Of a stretch of 64,000 nt of DNA, positions 1 to 9,330 are shown one piece after another. The stretch spans positions 124,001 to 188,000 of the forward strand of contig JAJPJG010000017.1 in the NCBI GenBank assembly GCA_021324395.1, in the 5' to 3' direction. The first letter of the stretch is position 1, and the number at the start of each line of letters is the position of its first letter. Source of the stretch: Spartobacteria bacterium (lineage in GTDB: Bacteria; Verrucomicrobiota; Verrucomicrobiia; Chthoniobacterales; Chthoniobacteraceae). The notes beneath the pieces are model-generated. The model worked only from the letters and a program-made list of their open reading frames with translations, ran no database searches and was not told where the DNA came from. Both the position numbers and the translations under genes were made by a program.

Positions 1-1
1 G

Positions 2-487
2 TGCGAGCTCGTCTGCCCGGTTGCGGCAACGGTCCACGACAGCGAAGGGCTGAACGTGCAGGTTTACAACCGCTGCATCGGAACACGCTACTGTTCCAAC
101 AACTGCCCCTACAAAGTGCGGCGCTTCAATTTTCTCGAATATGACGTAAATCAGTTCGAGTCGCCGACGACGTTGAAGCTCGCGCGCAATCCGAATGTGA
201 CGGTGCGCAGTCGCGGCGTGATGGAAAAATGCACGTATTGTGTGCAGCGAATTTCCGCGGCGCGCATTGAGGCGGAAAAGGAAAACCGCCGGATTCGCGA
301 CGGCGAAGTTGTGACTGCGTGCGCTCAGGCGTGCCCGGCCGAAGCGATTATTTTTGGCGACATAAACGATCCGAACAGCCACGTCTCAAAGCTCAAAAAG
401 CTGCCGCTGAATTATTCAATGCTCGGCGAACTCAACACGCGTCCGCGCACGACTTATCTCGCGCGGCTCACGAATCGAAATACATGA
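2..487 (+). CDS. actB: Alternative complex III subunit ActB, C-terminal part (partial at window edge)
   Basis: The reading frame is open from base 2 and the gene starts upstream of the window. The 161 visible codons are the ferredoxin-like iron-sulfur end of ActB, the large molybdopterin-like/Fe-S subunit of the quinol-oxidising alternative complex III. Several cysteine clusters that bind 4Fe-4S centres are visible: [23 protein letters not shown] and CAQACP. By family knowledge ActB sits on the periplasmic face and passes electrons toward cytochrome c. The stop overlaps the actC start by ATGA, which shows tight operon coupling. The gene order actB-C-D-E-F that follows makes the assignment secure. 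Confidence 0.93.
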   Translation, partial: CELVCPVAATVHDSEGLNVQVYNRCIGTRYCSNNCPYKVRRFNFLEYDVNQFESPTTLKLARNPNVTVRSRGVMEKCTYCVQRISAARIEAEKENRRIRDGEVVTACAQACPAEAIIFGDINDPNSHVSKLKKLPLNYSMLGELNTRPRTTYLARLTNRNT

Positions 488-1860
488 ACGAATCCGCAAA
501 AGAAGCGCAACTCGGCTACCCGACTCAGCTTATCGGCGAGCGCGACAGCTACGAGTCCGCCACGCGACAAATCGGCTCGATCGTTCTCGACCAAAAACAG
601 CCGCGAAGCTGGCTCATCGGCTTCACCATTGCATTCATCGGCGTGATGTTGCTGATGGTTGCGATTAGCTATCTCTTTTTTAAAGGCGTGGGAATCTGGG
701 GAATTAACATTCCCATCGCGTGGGGCTTTGCGATTGTGAATTTCGTCTGGTGGATTGGCATCGGTCACGCCGGCACGCTGATTTCCGCGTTCCTCTTACT
801 GATGCACCAAAAATGGCGCAACTCGATCAACCGATTCGCGGAAGCAATGACGATTTTCGCCGTCGCGTGCGCGGGACTTTTTCCGTTGCTGCATCTCGGC
901 AGGCCGTGGGTTTTTTACTGGCTGCTGCCCTATCCGGACACGATGGGATTGTGGCCGCAATTTCGCAGTCCGCTCGTCTGGGACGTGTTTGCAGTGAGCA
1001 CGTATTTCACCGTGTCGCTGATTTTTTGGTATGCGGGTTTGATTCCTGATTTCGCGACATTGCGCGATCGCGCGGAGAAGCGATGGAAGCAAATTGTTTT
1101 CGGAGTGCTTTCGCTCGGTTGGCGCGGCTCCGCGCGGCATTGGGCGCGCTACGAATCGGCTTACGTGCTGCTCGCGGGACTCGCGACACCGCTGGTCGTA
1201 TCGGTGCACAGCGTCGTGTCGCTCGATTTTTCCGTCGGCATCGTGCCCGGCTGGCACTCAACGATTTTTCCGCCGTATTTCGTCGCCGGCGCAATCTACT
1301 CCGGCTTCGCGATGGTGCTCACGCTGATGATTCCGGTGCGCCGCATTTATCACCTCGAAAACATGATCACCGACCGCCACATCAACAACATGGCGAACGT
1401 GATGTTCGCGACCGGATGGATGGTCGCCTACGGCTACATCATGGAGGCGTTCATGTCGTGGTTCAGCGGCAATCGATACGATGCGTTCATGATGTCGAAC
1501 CGCTTCGCCGGTCCGTATGCACACACATTTTGGGTGCTCATTTTGTGCAATATTCTCGTGCCGCAAGCGCTCTGGTCGCGTCGCGTGCGCGACAACCACG
1601 TCGTGCTCTGGCTCATCTCGATCGTCATTAACATCGGCATGTGGCTTGAGCGCTACGTCATCGTCATCGTGAGTCTGCATCGCGATTTTGTGCCGAGCGC
1701 GTGGAGCATGTATGGCGGCACAAAATGGGATTACGCGATGCTGCTCGGGAGCATGGGATTGTTCGTCGCGCTGATTTATTTGTTCGTGCGTTTTCTGCCG
1801 ATGATCTCGATCGCGGAGGTGCGCACGCTGATTTCCGAGCGCGAGGAGGGCACGTTGTGA
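484..1860 (+). CDS. actC: Alternative complex III subunit ActC (NrfD/PsrC-like quinol-binding membrane protein)
   Basis: A 458-residue polytopic membrane protein of the NrfD/PsrC family, with about ten hydrophobic helices. It is the membrane subunit that takes electrons from quinol in alternative complex III. I chose ATG 484 because it overlaps the actB stop; the open frame extends further upstream but only inside actB. The typical NrfD-like segments [16 protein letters not shown] (about residues 85-100) and [16 protein letters not shown] are visible. The gene ends in GTGA, shared with the start of actD. Confidence 0.93.
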   Translation: MNESAKEAQLGYPTQLIGERDSYESATRQIGSIVLDQKQPRSWLIGFTIAFIGVMLLMVAISYLFFKGVGIWGINIPIAWGFAIVNFVWWIGIGHAGTLISAFLLLMHQKWRNSINRFAEAMTIFAVACAGLFPLLHLGRPWVFYWLLPYPDTMGLWPQFRSPLVWDVFAVSTYFTVSLIFWYAGLIPDFATLRDRAEKRWKQIVFGVLSLGWRGSARHWARYESAYVLLAGLATPLVVSVHSVVSLDFSVGIVPGWHSTIFPPYFVAGAIYSGFAMVLTLMIPVRRIYHLENMITDRHINNMANVMFATGWMVAYGYIMEAFMSWFSGNRYDAFMMSNRFAGPYAHTFWVLILCNILVPQALWSRRVRDNHVVLWLISIVINIGMWLERYVIVIVSLHRDFVPSAWSMYGGTKWDYAMLLGSMGLFVALIYLFVRFLPMISIAEVRTLISEREEGTL

Positions 1861-2405
1861 AAACCGAAACACCGCGCATTTTCGGCATCGTCGCGGAGTT
1901 TCACGATCATATGGCTTTGTTAAACGCCGCGCGCAAGGCGCACGCGAGCGGCTATCGCAAGCTCGATGCCTATACGCCGTTTCCCATCGAGGGACTCGCA
2001 TACGAAATCGGCTTTCGCAAAAATCGCGTAGCGCTCTGCTGCCTGCTCGGCGGGCTGACCGGCGGCATCGGCGGCTATTTCATGCAATGGTATGCGCTCG
2101 CGATCGATTACCCGCTCAACGTCGGCGGCCGTCCATTTCACAGCGCGCCATCGTTCATTCCGATTACGTTTGAACTCACCGTCCTCTGCGCCGCGCTCGC
2201 GACAGTCATCGGCATGCTCGCGCTCAACGGACTGCCGCGTCCGCATCATCCAATTTTCAGCGCGAGAAATTTCGCGCGCGCGACAACGGACAAGTTTTTC
2301 CTTGCCATCGAAGCGAGCGACAAAAATTTCAACGCGAGAAAAACCGCGCAATTTTTGCGCGAGTGCGGCGCGACCAATGTCTCGGAGGTAAATGATGAAG
2401 GATGA
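1857..2405 (+). CDS. actD: Alternative complex III subunit ActD (DUF3341 membrane protein)
   Basis: A 182-residue protein of the ActD/DUF3341 family. The soluble N-terminal part (IFGIVAEFHDHMALLNAARKA) is followed by two membrane helices, near residues 60-85 and 105-130. The GTG start overlaps the actC stop, as expected from translational coupling. In alternative complex III, ActD is a small membrane subunit that packs against ActC and ActF. The 3' end overlaps actE by 14 bases. Confidence 0.9.
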   Translation: MKTETPRIFGIVAEFHDHMALLNAARKAHASGYRKLDAYTPFPIEGLAYEIGFRKNRVALCCLLGGLTGGIGGYFMQWYALAIDYPLNVGGRPFHSAPSFIPITFELTVLCAALATVIGMLALNGLPRPHHPIFSARNFARATTDKFFLAIEASDKNFNARKTAQFLRECGATNVSEVNDEG

Positions 2406-3015
2406 ATGCAGAATGACGAATGCGATGTTTGCGCGGCTGCGTCGCGTGCGGGTTATTCTGCATTCTGCATTCATCCTTCTGCTTTTTTCCGCCTGCCGCC
2501 AGGGCATGTATAATCAGGCAAAACAAAAGCCGCTTTCGCAAAGCGATTTTTTCAGTGATGGCGCATCCGCGCGACCTCTGCCGCTGCACACGATTTCGCG
2601 CGAATCAGCTTCAACAGACGCTTTGATAGGCGCGACAAATCCCGACGGCACGCTCGTGACGAAGCCGCCGGTTCCACTGACGAAAGAGCTGCTTTATCGC
2701 GGCAAGGAACGTTTTGAAATTTACTGCGCCGTCTGTCACGACCGCACTGGCAGCGGCAATGGCATGATAGTGCAACGCGGCTTTCCGCATCCGCCGGCTT
2801 TCACCGAAACGCGATTACGCAACGCGCCGATCGGTCATTTTTACGACGTCATTACGAACGGTTATGGCGCGATGTATCCGTATGCGGCACGCGTTGAGCC
2901 GCGCGACCGATGGGCCATCGCCGCTTACATTCGCGCACTGCAATTGAGCCGCAGCGGGACGATCAACGACGTGCCGACTGACCAGCGCGCGGAACTCGAA
3001 TCTCAAGTGCAATGA
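2392..3015 (+). CDS. actE: Alternative complex III subunit ActE (mono-heme cytochrome c lipoprotein)
   Basis: A 207-residue lipoprotein-type cytochrome c. A hydrophobic stretch ends in the lipobox LFSAC, with the acylated cysteine at about residue 35. The haem motif CAVCH lies at residues 112-116, and Met161 (GYGAMYPYA) is a likely axial ligand. ActE is the mono-haem subunit that hands electrons on from the complex. A GGAGG at 2384-2388 suits ATG 2392 or 2395; ATG 2413 and 2425 are alternatives. Oddly, the first codons lie inside a 19-bp perfect inverted repeat (2397-2415 and 2461-2479), and its right arm encodes the core of the signal sequence (HSAFIL). Confidence 0.9.
   Translation: MMKDECRMTNAMFARLRRVRVILHSAFILLLFSACRQGMYNQAKQKPLSQSDFFSDGASARPLPLHTISRESASTDALIGATNPDGTLVTKPPVPLTKELLYRGKERFEIYCAVCHDRTGSGNGMIVQRGFPHPPAFTETRLRNAPIGHFYDVITNGYGAMYPYAARVEPRDRWAIAAYIRALQLSRSGTINDVPTDQRAELESQVQ
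2397..2479. repeat. 19-bp perfect inverted repeat inside the start of actE
   Basis: Bases 2397-2415 (GAAGGATGAATGCAGAATG) are the exact reverse complement of 2461-2479, separated by a 45-base loop. The element covers most of the signal-peptide region of actE. It resembles the short palindromic GAATGCAGAATG-type repeats I associate with Verrucomicrobia and Planctomycetes genomes (from memory, not searched). No second copy was seen in this window. Confidence 0.85.
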
Positions 3016-4124
3016 ACCGCGCCGCGCCTTTATTAATCGGACTTGCCGCACTGCTGGTCAGCGTCATCGGCGCGTTCGCGAATGGCGCGCGATTTTTCGA
3101 TGCTTATTTGTTCGGCTATCTTTTCTGGCTCGGGCTCGCGCTCGGCTGTTTCGGGCTGCTGATGCTGAATCATCTTGTCGGCGGAAAATGGGGATTCGTC
3201 ACGCGGCGTTTCTTTGAAGCCGGTCTCGGCACGTTGCCGCTGATGGCAATTTTGTTTGTGCCGCTGCTGTTTGCACTTCGCGTTCTTTACGGCTGGGCGC
3301 GTCCCGATGATGTCGCAGCGAACGACGTGCTCCAGCACCGTCACGTTTATTTAAACATCCCGTTTTTCATCGCGCGCGTCATCGGCTACTTCGCCGTTTG
3401 GCTTTGGCTCACGCTCAAGCTGCGCAGAGGCTCGCACGCGCAGGACGCGACAAGCGACATTAAGCCAACGAGAAACTTGCGCACGCTGAGCGGACCGGGC
3501 CTGGTGATTTACGTTTTGATTACGACGTTCGCCTATATCGATCTCGTGCTCTCGCTTGAGTCGGACTGGTATTCGACGATTTTTCCGATCCTCATCATCG
3601 TCGGCCAGGCGCTCTCCGCGCTTGCTTTTTCGATTATGCTCCTCGCGTTTTACTCGCGAAAAGCGCCTCTCGCGCCGGTGCTCACGCCCGCGCATTTTCA
3701 CGACCTCGGCAATCTGCTCCTCGCTTTCGTGATGCTATGGGCCTACATGTCGTTCGCGCAATTCCTGATCATCTGGAACGGGAACATGCCCGACGAAATC
3801 TCGTGGTATCTGCATCGCAGCAGCAGCGGCTGGAAAATGGTCGCGCTCGTGCTCGGCATGTTTCATTTCGCCGTGCCGTTCGCCCTGCTGCTCTCGCGCG
3901 AATCGAAGCGCCGGCTCGGTATTTTGTGCACGATTGCATGCGCGGTGCTACTCGTTCACGTGCTCGACGTTTACTGGCTCATTGCGCCGTCGCTGCACAT
4001 CCACGCGCACTGGCTCGATTTCACGCTGTTCGCCGGCATCGGCGGTTTGTGGCTGACTGTTTTTGCAAAAAATCTCGCCGCATATCCCCTGCTCCCTCTC
4101 AACGATCCGCGTTACGCAACATGA
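3012..4124 (+). CDS. actF: Alternative complex III subunit ActF (integral membrane protein)
   Basis: A 370-residue polytopic protein with about ten hydrophobic segments, matching ActF, the second large membrane subunit of alternative complex III. Typical features are the segment VLSLESDWYSTIFPILIIVG and the later LIIWNGNMPDEISWY. The ATG overlaps the actE stop (ATGA) and the gene ends in another ATGA with the next small gene. Position and length both fit the family. Confidence 0.92.
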   Translation: MNRAAPLLIGLAALLVSVIGAFANGARFFDAYLFGYLFWLGLALGCFGLLMLNHLVGGKWGFVTRRFFEAGLGTLPLMAILFVPLLFALRVLYGWARPDDVAANDVLQHRHVYLNIPFFIARVIGYFAVWLWLTLKLRRGSHAQDATSDIKPTRNLRTLSGPGLVIYVLITTFAYIDLVLSLESDWYSTIFPILIIVGQALSALAFSIMLLAFYSRKAPLAPVLTPAHFHDLGNLLLAFVMLWAYMSFAQFLIIWNGNMPDEISWYLHRSSSGWKMVALVLGMFHFAVPFALLLSRESKRRLGILCTIACAVLLVHVLDVYWLIAPSLHIHAHWLDFTLFAGIGGLWLTVFAKNLAAYPLLPLNDPRYAT

Positions 4125-4549
4125 ACGAACCGCGCGTCACGCACGAAAAACGCGATGTCGATGTCACGTCGATTTTTCTTATCGCGGCTTTGCTCGTGAT
4201 GGCCGGCATTGTCACTGCGGTTGCGACGGCTGGTTTGTTCAACGTCTATTTTCGTCACTTCGTTGCGAGCGAAAAAGCGCCGCCGAAAATCTCGGAGGAG
4301 CGTGTCGATTTTCCGCAACCGCGGCTCGAGGTGACGGCTCCGCAGGAGCTCGCAAAATTCCGCGAGCACGAAGAGCACGATCTGAATACCTACGGCTGGA
4401 TTGATCATCGCAACGGTGTCGTGCGACTGCCCATCGATCGCGCGATCGAACTGCTCTCCGAGCGCGGTCTGCCCGAAGCCGGCGCGGGTGTGACGAATTT
4501 ACAGCTCATGCAAAACGTGCCTTTGCAAAATGAAAATCGCGCACCTTAG
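4121..4549 (+). CDS. Small membrane-anchored protein of the act/cox operon
   Basis: A 142-residue protein with one membrane helix (about residues 17-42) and a soluble tail. The tail carries YGWIDHRNGVVRLPIDRAIE near residues 91-110. From memory, similar short proteins with this YGW-D-G-V-R-PID-A motif sit between actF and sco in many alternative complex III loci, but no biochemical role is established. ATG 4121 overlaps the actF stop. The 3' end overlaps the SCO1 start by 20 bases. A role in assembly of the complex or oxidase is inference from position only. Confidence 0.75.
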   Translation: MNEPRVTHEKRDVDVTSIFLIAALLVMAGIVTAVATAGLFNVYFRHFVASEKAPPKISEERVDFPQPRLEVTAPQELAKFREHEEHDLNTYGWIDHRNGVVRLPIDRAIELLSERGLPEAGAGVTNLQLMQNVPLQNENRAP

Positions 4550-5318
4550 CCTGCTCTGTATTTTCGCCGCGACAATCCCTGCGTTCGGCGAGATCGATTT
4601 AAAAAGCGTTCGTTTCGAGCAGCGACTCAACGCGCGGCTTTCGCTCGACACGAAGTTCACCGACGAAAACGGACGCGCCGTTTTGCTCCGCGATTTTTTC
4701 GGCAAAAAACCGGTCGTCCTCGTGCCCGGTTACTACGGCTGCCCGATGCTCTGCACACTCGTCGCAAACGGCCTCATCGAGAGCTTGCAGGAATTGCGGC
4801 TGGATATCGGGCGCGATTTTGAAGTCGTCCATTTCAGCATCGATCCGCGCGAAACGCCGCACGACGCGCTCGCGAAAAAACAAACGTATTTGAAACGCTA
4901 TGGACGCAGCGACGCAGAAAACGGCTGGCATTTTCTCACCGGCACGTCGGAGGCGATTCAGCACCTCGCGGACGAAATCGGTTTTCACTATGTTTACGAC
5001 GCGTCGAGCAAGCAATACGCGCATCCGAGCGGCTTTGTGGCCGTAACGCCCGAGGGAAAAATCGCGCGCTATTTTTTCGGTGTGAATTTTTCGCCGAATG
5101 AAATGCGAGTCGCGTTGTTCGATGCATCGGCGCGAAAAACCGGTTCGCCGATCGAGCAGCTTTTGCTGCTCTGTTTTCACGACACGCCGATCTCTGGAAA
5201 ACATGGCGCGCTGATCATGAATGTGCTGCGGGCATTTGCCGCGGCAACCGCGCTCGCAATCGGCGGTTTCGTTGCGTTTGCAATTCAACGGGAGCGCGCG
5301 CGGCGTGGCGCGAATTGA
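4530..5318 (+). CDS. SCO1/SenC-type copper chaperone for cytochrome oxidase
   Basis: A 262-residue protein with an N-terminal signal peptide, a thioredoxin-like SCO domain and a C-terminal membrane helix (about residues 228-252). The copper-binding residues are present: Cys71 and Cys75 in GCPMLC, and His165 in YAHPSGF. SCO proteins load copper into the CuA site of oxidase subunit II, and the gene for that subunit follows three bases downstream. Start ATG 4530 lies inside the preceding gene and gives a clean signal peptide. Confidence 0.93.
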   Translation: MKIAHLSLLCIFAATIPAFGEIDLKSVRFEQRLNARLSLDTKFTDENGRAVLLRDFFGKKPVVLVPGYYGCPMLCTLVANGLIESLQELRLDIGRDFEVVHFSIDPRETPHDALAKKQTYLKRYGRSDAENGWHFLTGTSEAIQHLADEIGFHYVYDASSKQYAHPSGFVAVTPEGKIARYFFGVNFSPNEMRVALFDASARKTGSPIEQLLLLCFHDTPISGKHGALIMNVLRAFAAATALAIGGFVAFAIQRERARRGAN

Positions 5319-5321
5319 GCG

Positions 5322-6266
5322 ATGTGGACATTTCGCCTTTTTCCCGAAGCGGCCTCGACCGGCGCGCGCGAGGTGGATTTGCTCTATTTTGCGCTCATCG
5401 CGATCAGCGCGTTTTTCATGGTTGTCGTTTTCGGGCCGTTGATTTTTTTTGCGATCAAATATCGCCGCCGCTCAAAAGCGGATCGCACAAATCCACCGCA
5501 CGGCTCGTTCGCGCTGGAGATGACGTGGACGGCGATTCCGCTTTTCATTTCATTCGGCCTTTTTACGTGGGGCGCGATGGCGTATTTCGACATCGAGCGC
5601 GCGCCAAAAAACGCACTGCGCATCGACGTCGTGGGCAAGCAATGGATGTGGAAACTCCAGCACGCCGAAGGCAAACGCGAGATCGATGAACTGCACGTGC
5701 CGGTCGGTCAGACGGTGCTCCTGACGATGACTTCGCAGGACGTGATCCATTCGTTTTACGTGCCGGCATTCCGCGTGAAGCAGGATGTGTTGCCGGGACG
5801 TTACACAACCGAGTGGTTTAAACCGACGCGAACGGGAGAGTATCATCTCTTTTGCGCAGAATTTTGCGGCACGGAGCACTCCGGAATGATCGGCCGCGTG
5901 GTCGTGATGGAACCGAATGCTTACGAGCAATGGCTCACAACCGGTGATGTCGCGTTGCCGTCCGTCGCGGCGGGGCAGCGATTGTTTACGCAACTCGGCT
6001 GCAGCGGATGCCACGGCGATTCCTCAAAAATCCCCGCCCCACGGCTTGAGGGAATTTTCGGAAAACCGGTTCCGCTTAACGGAGGCGCGACCACCATCGC
6101 CGACGAAAAATACATCCGCGATTCGATCCTAATGCCCGGCGCGCAAATCGCCGCCGGCTACGAAAATCTAATGCCGACCTTCAAAGATCGCATCACCGAG
6201 GAAGAGTTGATGCAGGTCATTACCTACATTCGCAGCCTGTCGGAGACGAACACGCCCGCACGTTAG
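5322..6266 (+). CDS. ctaC: Cytochrome c oxidase subunit II with C-terminal haem c (caa3 type)
   Basis: A 314-residue subunit II. Two N-terminal membrane helices (about residues 18-46 and 66-90) precede the cupredoxin CuA domain, with ligands His143, Cys178, Cys182, His186 and Met189 (CAEFCGTEHSGM). A cytochrome c domain follows with CSGCH at 227-231. The covalent haem domain marks a caa3-type oxidase that takes electrons directly from a cytochrome c such as ActE. It is the last gene of the + strand respiratory run; subunits I, III and IV lie on the opposite strand at 9331-11974. Confidence 0.95.
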   Translation: MWTFRLFPEAASTGAREVDLLYFALIAISAFFMVVVFGPLIFFAIKYRRRSKADRTNPPHGSFALEMTWTAIPLFISFGLFTWGAMAYFDIERAPKNALRIDVVGKQWMWKLQHAEGKREIDELHVPVGQTVLLTMTSQDVIHSFYVPAFRVKQDVLPGRYTTEWFKPTRTGEYHLFCAEFCGTEHSGMIGRVVVMEPNAYEQWLTTGDVALPSVAAGQRLFTQLGCSGCHGDSSKIPAPRLEGIFGKPVPLNGGATTIADEKYIRDSILMPGAQIAAGYENLMPTFKDRITEEELMQVITYIRSLSETNTPAR

Positions 6267-6353
6267 TTCAAAAAATCCGCAAAACTCTCGACGTGCTTTC
6301 GAAGGTGAGTCTTTTGCTTTGGAATTTCACCCGCGACCGCTAACGATTGCGCC

Positions 6354-6746
6354 ATGTTGAAGACCGGCATTCTGAACCCGCACATTCTTTCGCTGCTAAG
6401 CCGCGTGAGACACACGAACACCATCGTGATTAGCGATCGCGGGTTTCCGTTTTGGCCGATGATCGAAACAGTCGATATCTCGCTGGTCGATGGTGTGCCG
6501 ACGGTGCTTCAAGTGCTCGCGGCAGTGCGGGAGAACTTTGTGGTTGGAAGGGCGTTCATGGCCGAGGAATTTCTCGCGCACAACGAGGAAGAGACGAAAG
6601 CGGTGTTCGCGCGCGCGCTCGATGGTGTGCCGGTGACATACGAGCCGCACGAGGCAAAATTCAAGCCGCGTGTGCCGGGCGCGATCGGTCTTATTCGCAC
6701 AGGCGATACGACGCAATACGCAAACATGATTTTGGTTTCCGCGTAG
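6354..6746 (+). CDS. RbsD/FucU-family sugar mutarotase
   Basis: A 130-residue protein matching the RbsD/FucU family, which interconverts pyranose and other anomeric forms of ribose or fucose. Family landmarks are KTGILNP at the start, SRVRHTNTIVISD (the catalytic His region near residue 20), VDGVPTVLQVL and the C-terminal TTQYANMILVSA. The substrate cannot be told from sequence; the family DxG becomes DRGFP here. It lies 87 bases after ctaC and just before a GH127 arabinofuranosidase, so a pentose or deoxyhexose is plausible. Confidence 0.85.
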   Translation: MLKTGILNPHILSLLSRVRHTNTIVISDRGFPFWPMIETVDISLVDGVPTVLQVLAAVRENFVVGRAFMAEEFLAHNEEETKAVFARALDGVPVTYEPHEAKFKPRVPGAIGLIRTGDTTQYANMILVSA

Positions 6747-6827
6747 TGCTGCGCACCGCTGATTTGGGTGATTCGCATCCATGGAGCCTTTGGTGATGCG
6801 CGTGCGAGGACTTGCTATTACCAATCT

Positions 6828-9158
6828 ATGTCTCTCCCGAACAAACTCACTGTTCGTTCCGTTTCACTCAGCGAAGTCCGTCTGCTTGATGGCAGCATTT
6901 TCAAAGAGCGGCAGGATGTGCACGCGGGCTATCTGTTATCAGTCGAAGCGGATAGATTGCTCGCGCCTTTCCGCGCGCAGGCGGAATTGCCCGCAAAAGC
7001 GGAGCGCTATGGCGGATGGGAGTCGCGGGACATCAGCGGACATTCGCTGGGACATTATCTCTCCGCGGCAAGCCTGCTCTATGCCAGCACGGGTGATAGT
7101 CGTGCATGCGAGCGGGTAACCTATATTGTGGATGAGCTTGCAGCGTGTCAGGCGGCGAATGGCGACGGCTATGTCCTGCCTGTTGATAAGCGCGCGTTCG
7201 AGCAGTTGCGCGAGGGAAAGATGAACGTATCGCCCTTTTCACTGAATGGCGTATGGGTTCCTTTCTATACGCAGCACAAAGTCTTTGCAGGATTACGCGA
7301 TGCTTATCGTCTCACGGTTAACTCCAGGGCTTTGGAAGTAGCGCGTAAGATCGCAGACTGGCTCGATGGTATTCTTTCGGGCCTAGATGATGCGCAAATC
7401 CAGGAAGTATTGCATTGCGAGCATGGCGGGATGAATGAAGTATTAGCCGACCTGGCGTCGGACTTGGGTGACAAGCGTTACCTACAAATGGCGGCGAAGT
7501 ATTTTCATCACGATGCTGTCTTAGCACCTATGTTGCGCGGCGAGGACAAGCTGGATGGTCTCCATGGCAACACTCAAATCCCGAAAGTCATCGGACTGGC
7601 TCGCGAGTATGAATTAACCAACGAGCAGAGCTATCACACTGCCGCGACGACTTTCTGGGCTAACGTAGTGAATCGTCGCTCGTTCGCAATCGGTGGCCAT
7701 GGCGAAAGTGAACACTTTTTTCCGGTGGAGCAATTCCCTCAGCGGCTCACGCCGAATACCTGCGAGACCTGCAACACATATAATATGCTAAAGCTCACGC
7801 AGCATCTCTTCGCATGGGAGCCGCGTGCCGAGCAGATGGACTTTGTCGAGCGAGCGATGATCAATCATCTCGCTGCAAATATCGGGCGCAAGCCCGGAGA
7901 GTTTGGCTACTTCTTAGGCCTAGGTTCAGTCGGCGTGAAGGTCTTCTCGACGCCGTTTGACTCATGGTGGTGTTGCGTCGGCACCGGGCTGGAAAATCCG
8001 GCGCGCTACGGCGAGCAGATCTACTCGCGCTCCGACGATGCGCTTTGGGTAAACCTATACATCGCGAGCAGCCTTAGCTCTGAGAGTGGATTAGAGCTAA
8101 GACAGGAGACTCATTTTCCGGAAGAAGAGATAGTGCGGTTTTCTTTTAGCTGCCGCGAGCCGCGGAAGTGCGCGTTGAAGCTTCGTCATCCCTATTGGTG
8201 CGAGAAAGTTGAGGTGAAGCTAAACGGAGAGAAACTCGAGATAGTTTCCAATCCATCGAGCTACTTTACCATTAAGCGGACTTGGAAAACGGGTGACGTG
8301 ATAGAGCTAAGCTTGCCAATGGAGCTAAGGCTCGAGCCGCTGCAGCACTCGGAAGGAAAGATCTTCGCGCTGATGCATGGCCCGACGGTTCTCGCCGCGA
8401 TTATTCCCGATGAACCGGGTATTCCAAATCCGGCGAAGCAACGCTTTAGCGAGCACCTCAACGCACGCGGCAAAACCGATGCCTTCCCGCCGCTTTTTGT
8501 CGCGTCGAGTCCTGACGAAGTGCTCGCGCATTTGAGTCCTGATAAAGTGCGTTCCGGCGAATTTGTTAGCGATGGCGTCGTGAAGCCGAACGATCTGCGC
8601 TTCATGCCGTTTCATCGCATTTATGAAGAGCAATACGCCGTTTACTTCCCACTCATGACTACCGCCGAGTGGACGCAACGCGAAGGCGAACTGCGCGCGC
8701 AACGCGAGGAACAGCGCCGCACCGAAGCGGCCACGCTCGATTCCATCACGCCCGGTTATCAGCAGCCGGAAGTTGAGCATGCGTTACGCGAAGAGAAGAG
8801 CGAGATCGAGGATTTCGCCGGACGCAAGTGCCGGCTCGCGCGCGAAGGCGGCTGGTTTTCCTACGAAATGTCCGTCGCGCCGGATGAGCCGTGCACGTTG
8901 GTGATTACTTACTGGGGCGGCGTCTGGCACGCCCGAACTTTCGATGTGCTGCTCGACGGGGAAAAAATCGCGACGCAAAAACTCCACACGAATCGTCCCG
9001 GCGATTTTTTCGAAGTAACGCATGAAATTCCGCCGCAACTCACGCGCGGAAAAACTAAGGTGATTTTGCGTTTCCAATCGCGCGGCGGCGATATCGCGGG
9101 CGGCGTTTTCGGATTGCGGATGATGCGCGTGAGAAATGGCTCCAGCGGTAGGATTTGA
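6828..9158 (+). CDS. GH127 beta-L-arabinofuranosidase
   Basis: A 776-residue GH127 (former DUF1680) enzyme without a signal peptide. By analogy with HypBA1, the zinc/catalytic set is visible: Glu313 and Cys315 (ETCNTYNMLKL) and adjacent Cys382-Cys383 (WWCCVGTG), one of which is the expected nucleophile. A candidate acid/base lies in GESEHF near residues 293-295. The C-terminal 150 residues resemble the DUF6805-type beta domain often fused to GH127. I chose ATG 6828 (MSLPNKL); the frame is open 60 bases further upstream. The last 22 bases overlap the 3' end of tRNA-Asn on the other strand. Codon use in the first two thirds is less GC-biased than in neighbours, which hints at transfer. Confidence 0.92.
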   Translation: MSLPNKLTVRSVSLSEVRLLDGSIFKERQDVHAGYLLSVEADRLLAPFRAQAELPAKAERYGGWESRDISGHSLGHYLSAASLLYASTGDSRACERVTYIVDELAACQAANGDGYVLPVDKRAFEQLREGKMNVSPFSLNGVWVPFYTQHKVFAGLRDAYRLTVNSRALEVARKIADWLDGILSGLDDAQIQEVLHCEHGGMNEVLADLASDLGDKRYLQMAAKYFHHDAVLAPMLRGEDKLDGLHGNTQIPKVIGLAREYELTNEQSYHTAATTFWANVVNRRSFAIGGHGESEHFFPVEQFPQRLTPNTCETCNTYNMLKLTQHLFAWEPRAEQMDFVERAMINHLAANIGRKPGEFGYFLGLGSVGVKVFSTPFDSWWCCVGTGLENPARYGEQIYSRSDDALWVNLYIASSLSSESGLELRQETHFPEEEIVRFSFSCREPRKCALKLRHPYWCEKVEVKLNGEKLEIVSNPSSYFTIKRTWKTGDVIELSLPMELRLEPLQHSEGKIFALMHGPTVLAAIIPDEPGIPNPAKQRFSEHLNARGKTDAFPPLFVASSPDEVLAHLSPDKVRSGEFVSDGVVKPNDLRFMPFHRIYEEQYAVYFPLMTTAEWTQREGELRAQREEQRRTEAATLDSITPGYQQPEVEHALREEKSEIEDFAGRKCRLAREGGWFSYEMSVAPDEPCTLVITYWGGVWHARTFDVLLDGEKIATQKLHTNRPGDFFEVTHEIPPQLTRGKTKVILRFQSRGGDIAGGVFGLRMMRVRNGSSGRI

Positions 9159-9211
9159 ACCTACGACCAATCGGTTAACAGCCGACCGCTCTACCACTGA
9201 GCTACGCTGGA
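9137..9211 (-). tRNA. tRNA-Asn (anticodon GTT), CCA encoded
   Basis: On the minus strand, a 75-base cloverleaf runs from TCCAGCG at 9211 down to CGCTGGA, discriminator G and an encoded CCA at 9139-9137. The seven-base acceptor stem pairs fully. The anticodon loop CTGTTAA carries GTT, and the T-arm GGTTCAAATCC is standard. It overlaps the final 22 bases of the convergent GH127 gene. tRNA genes are common integration points, which matters for the interruption of the oxidase cluster here. Confidence 0.97.
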
Positions 9212-9330
9212 GTAGTCGCCGGCGCGCAGAGGAAATCAGGGGCTCCGCCGCCGTGGTGATACGCGTTTACTGGTGGCGTTTCCGGACGCGAACGTCAAGA
9301 GCCAATCTGCCGATTTTTACAAAAAAATGC

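Noticed and set aside
9264-9298. Promoter for tRNA-Asn on the minus strand
   Set aside because: A TTGACG is present but no -10 hexamer lies at 16-18 bases; only a poor match at 23 bases.
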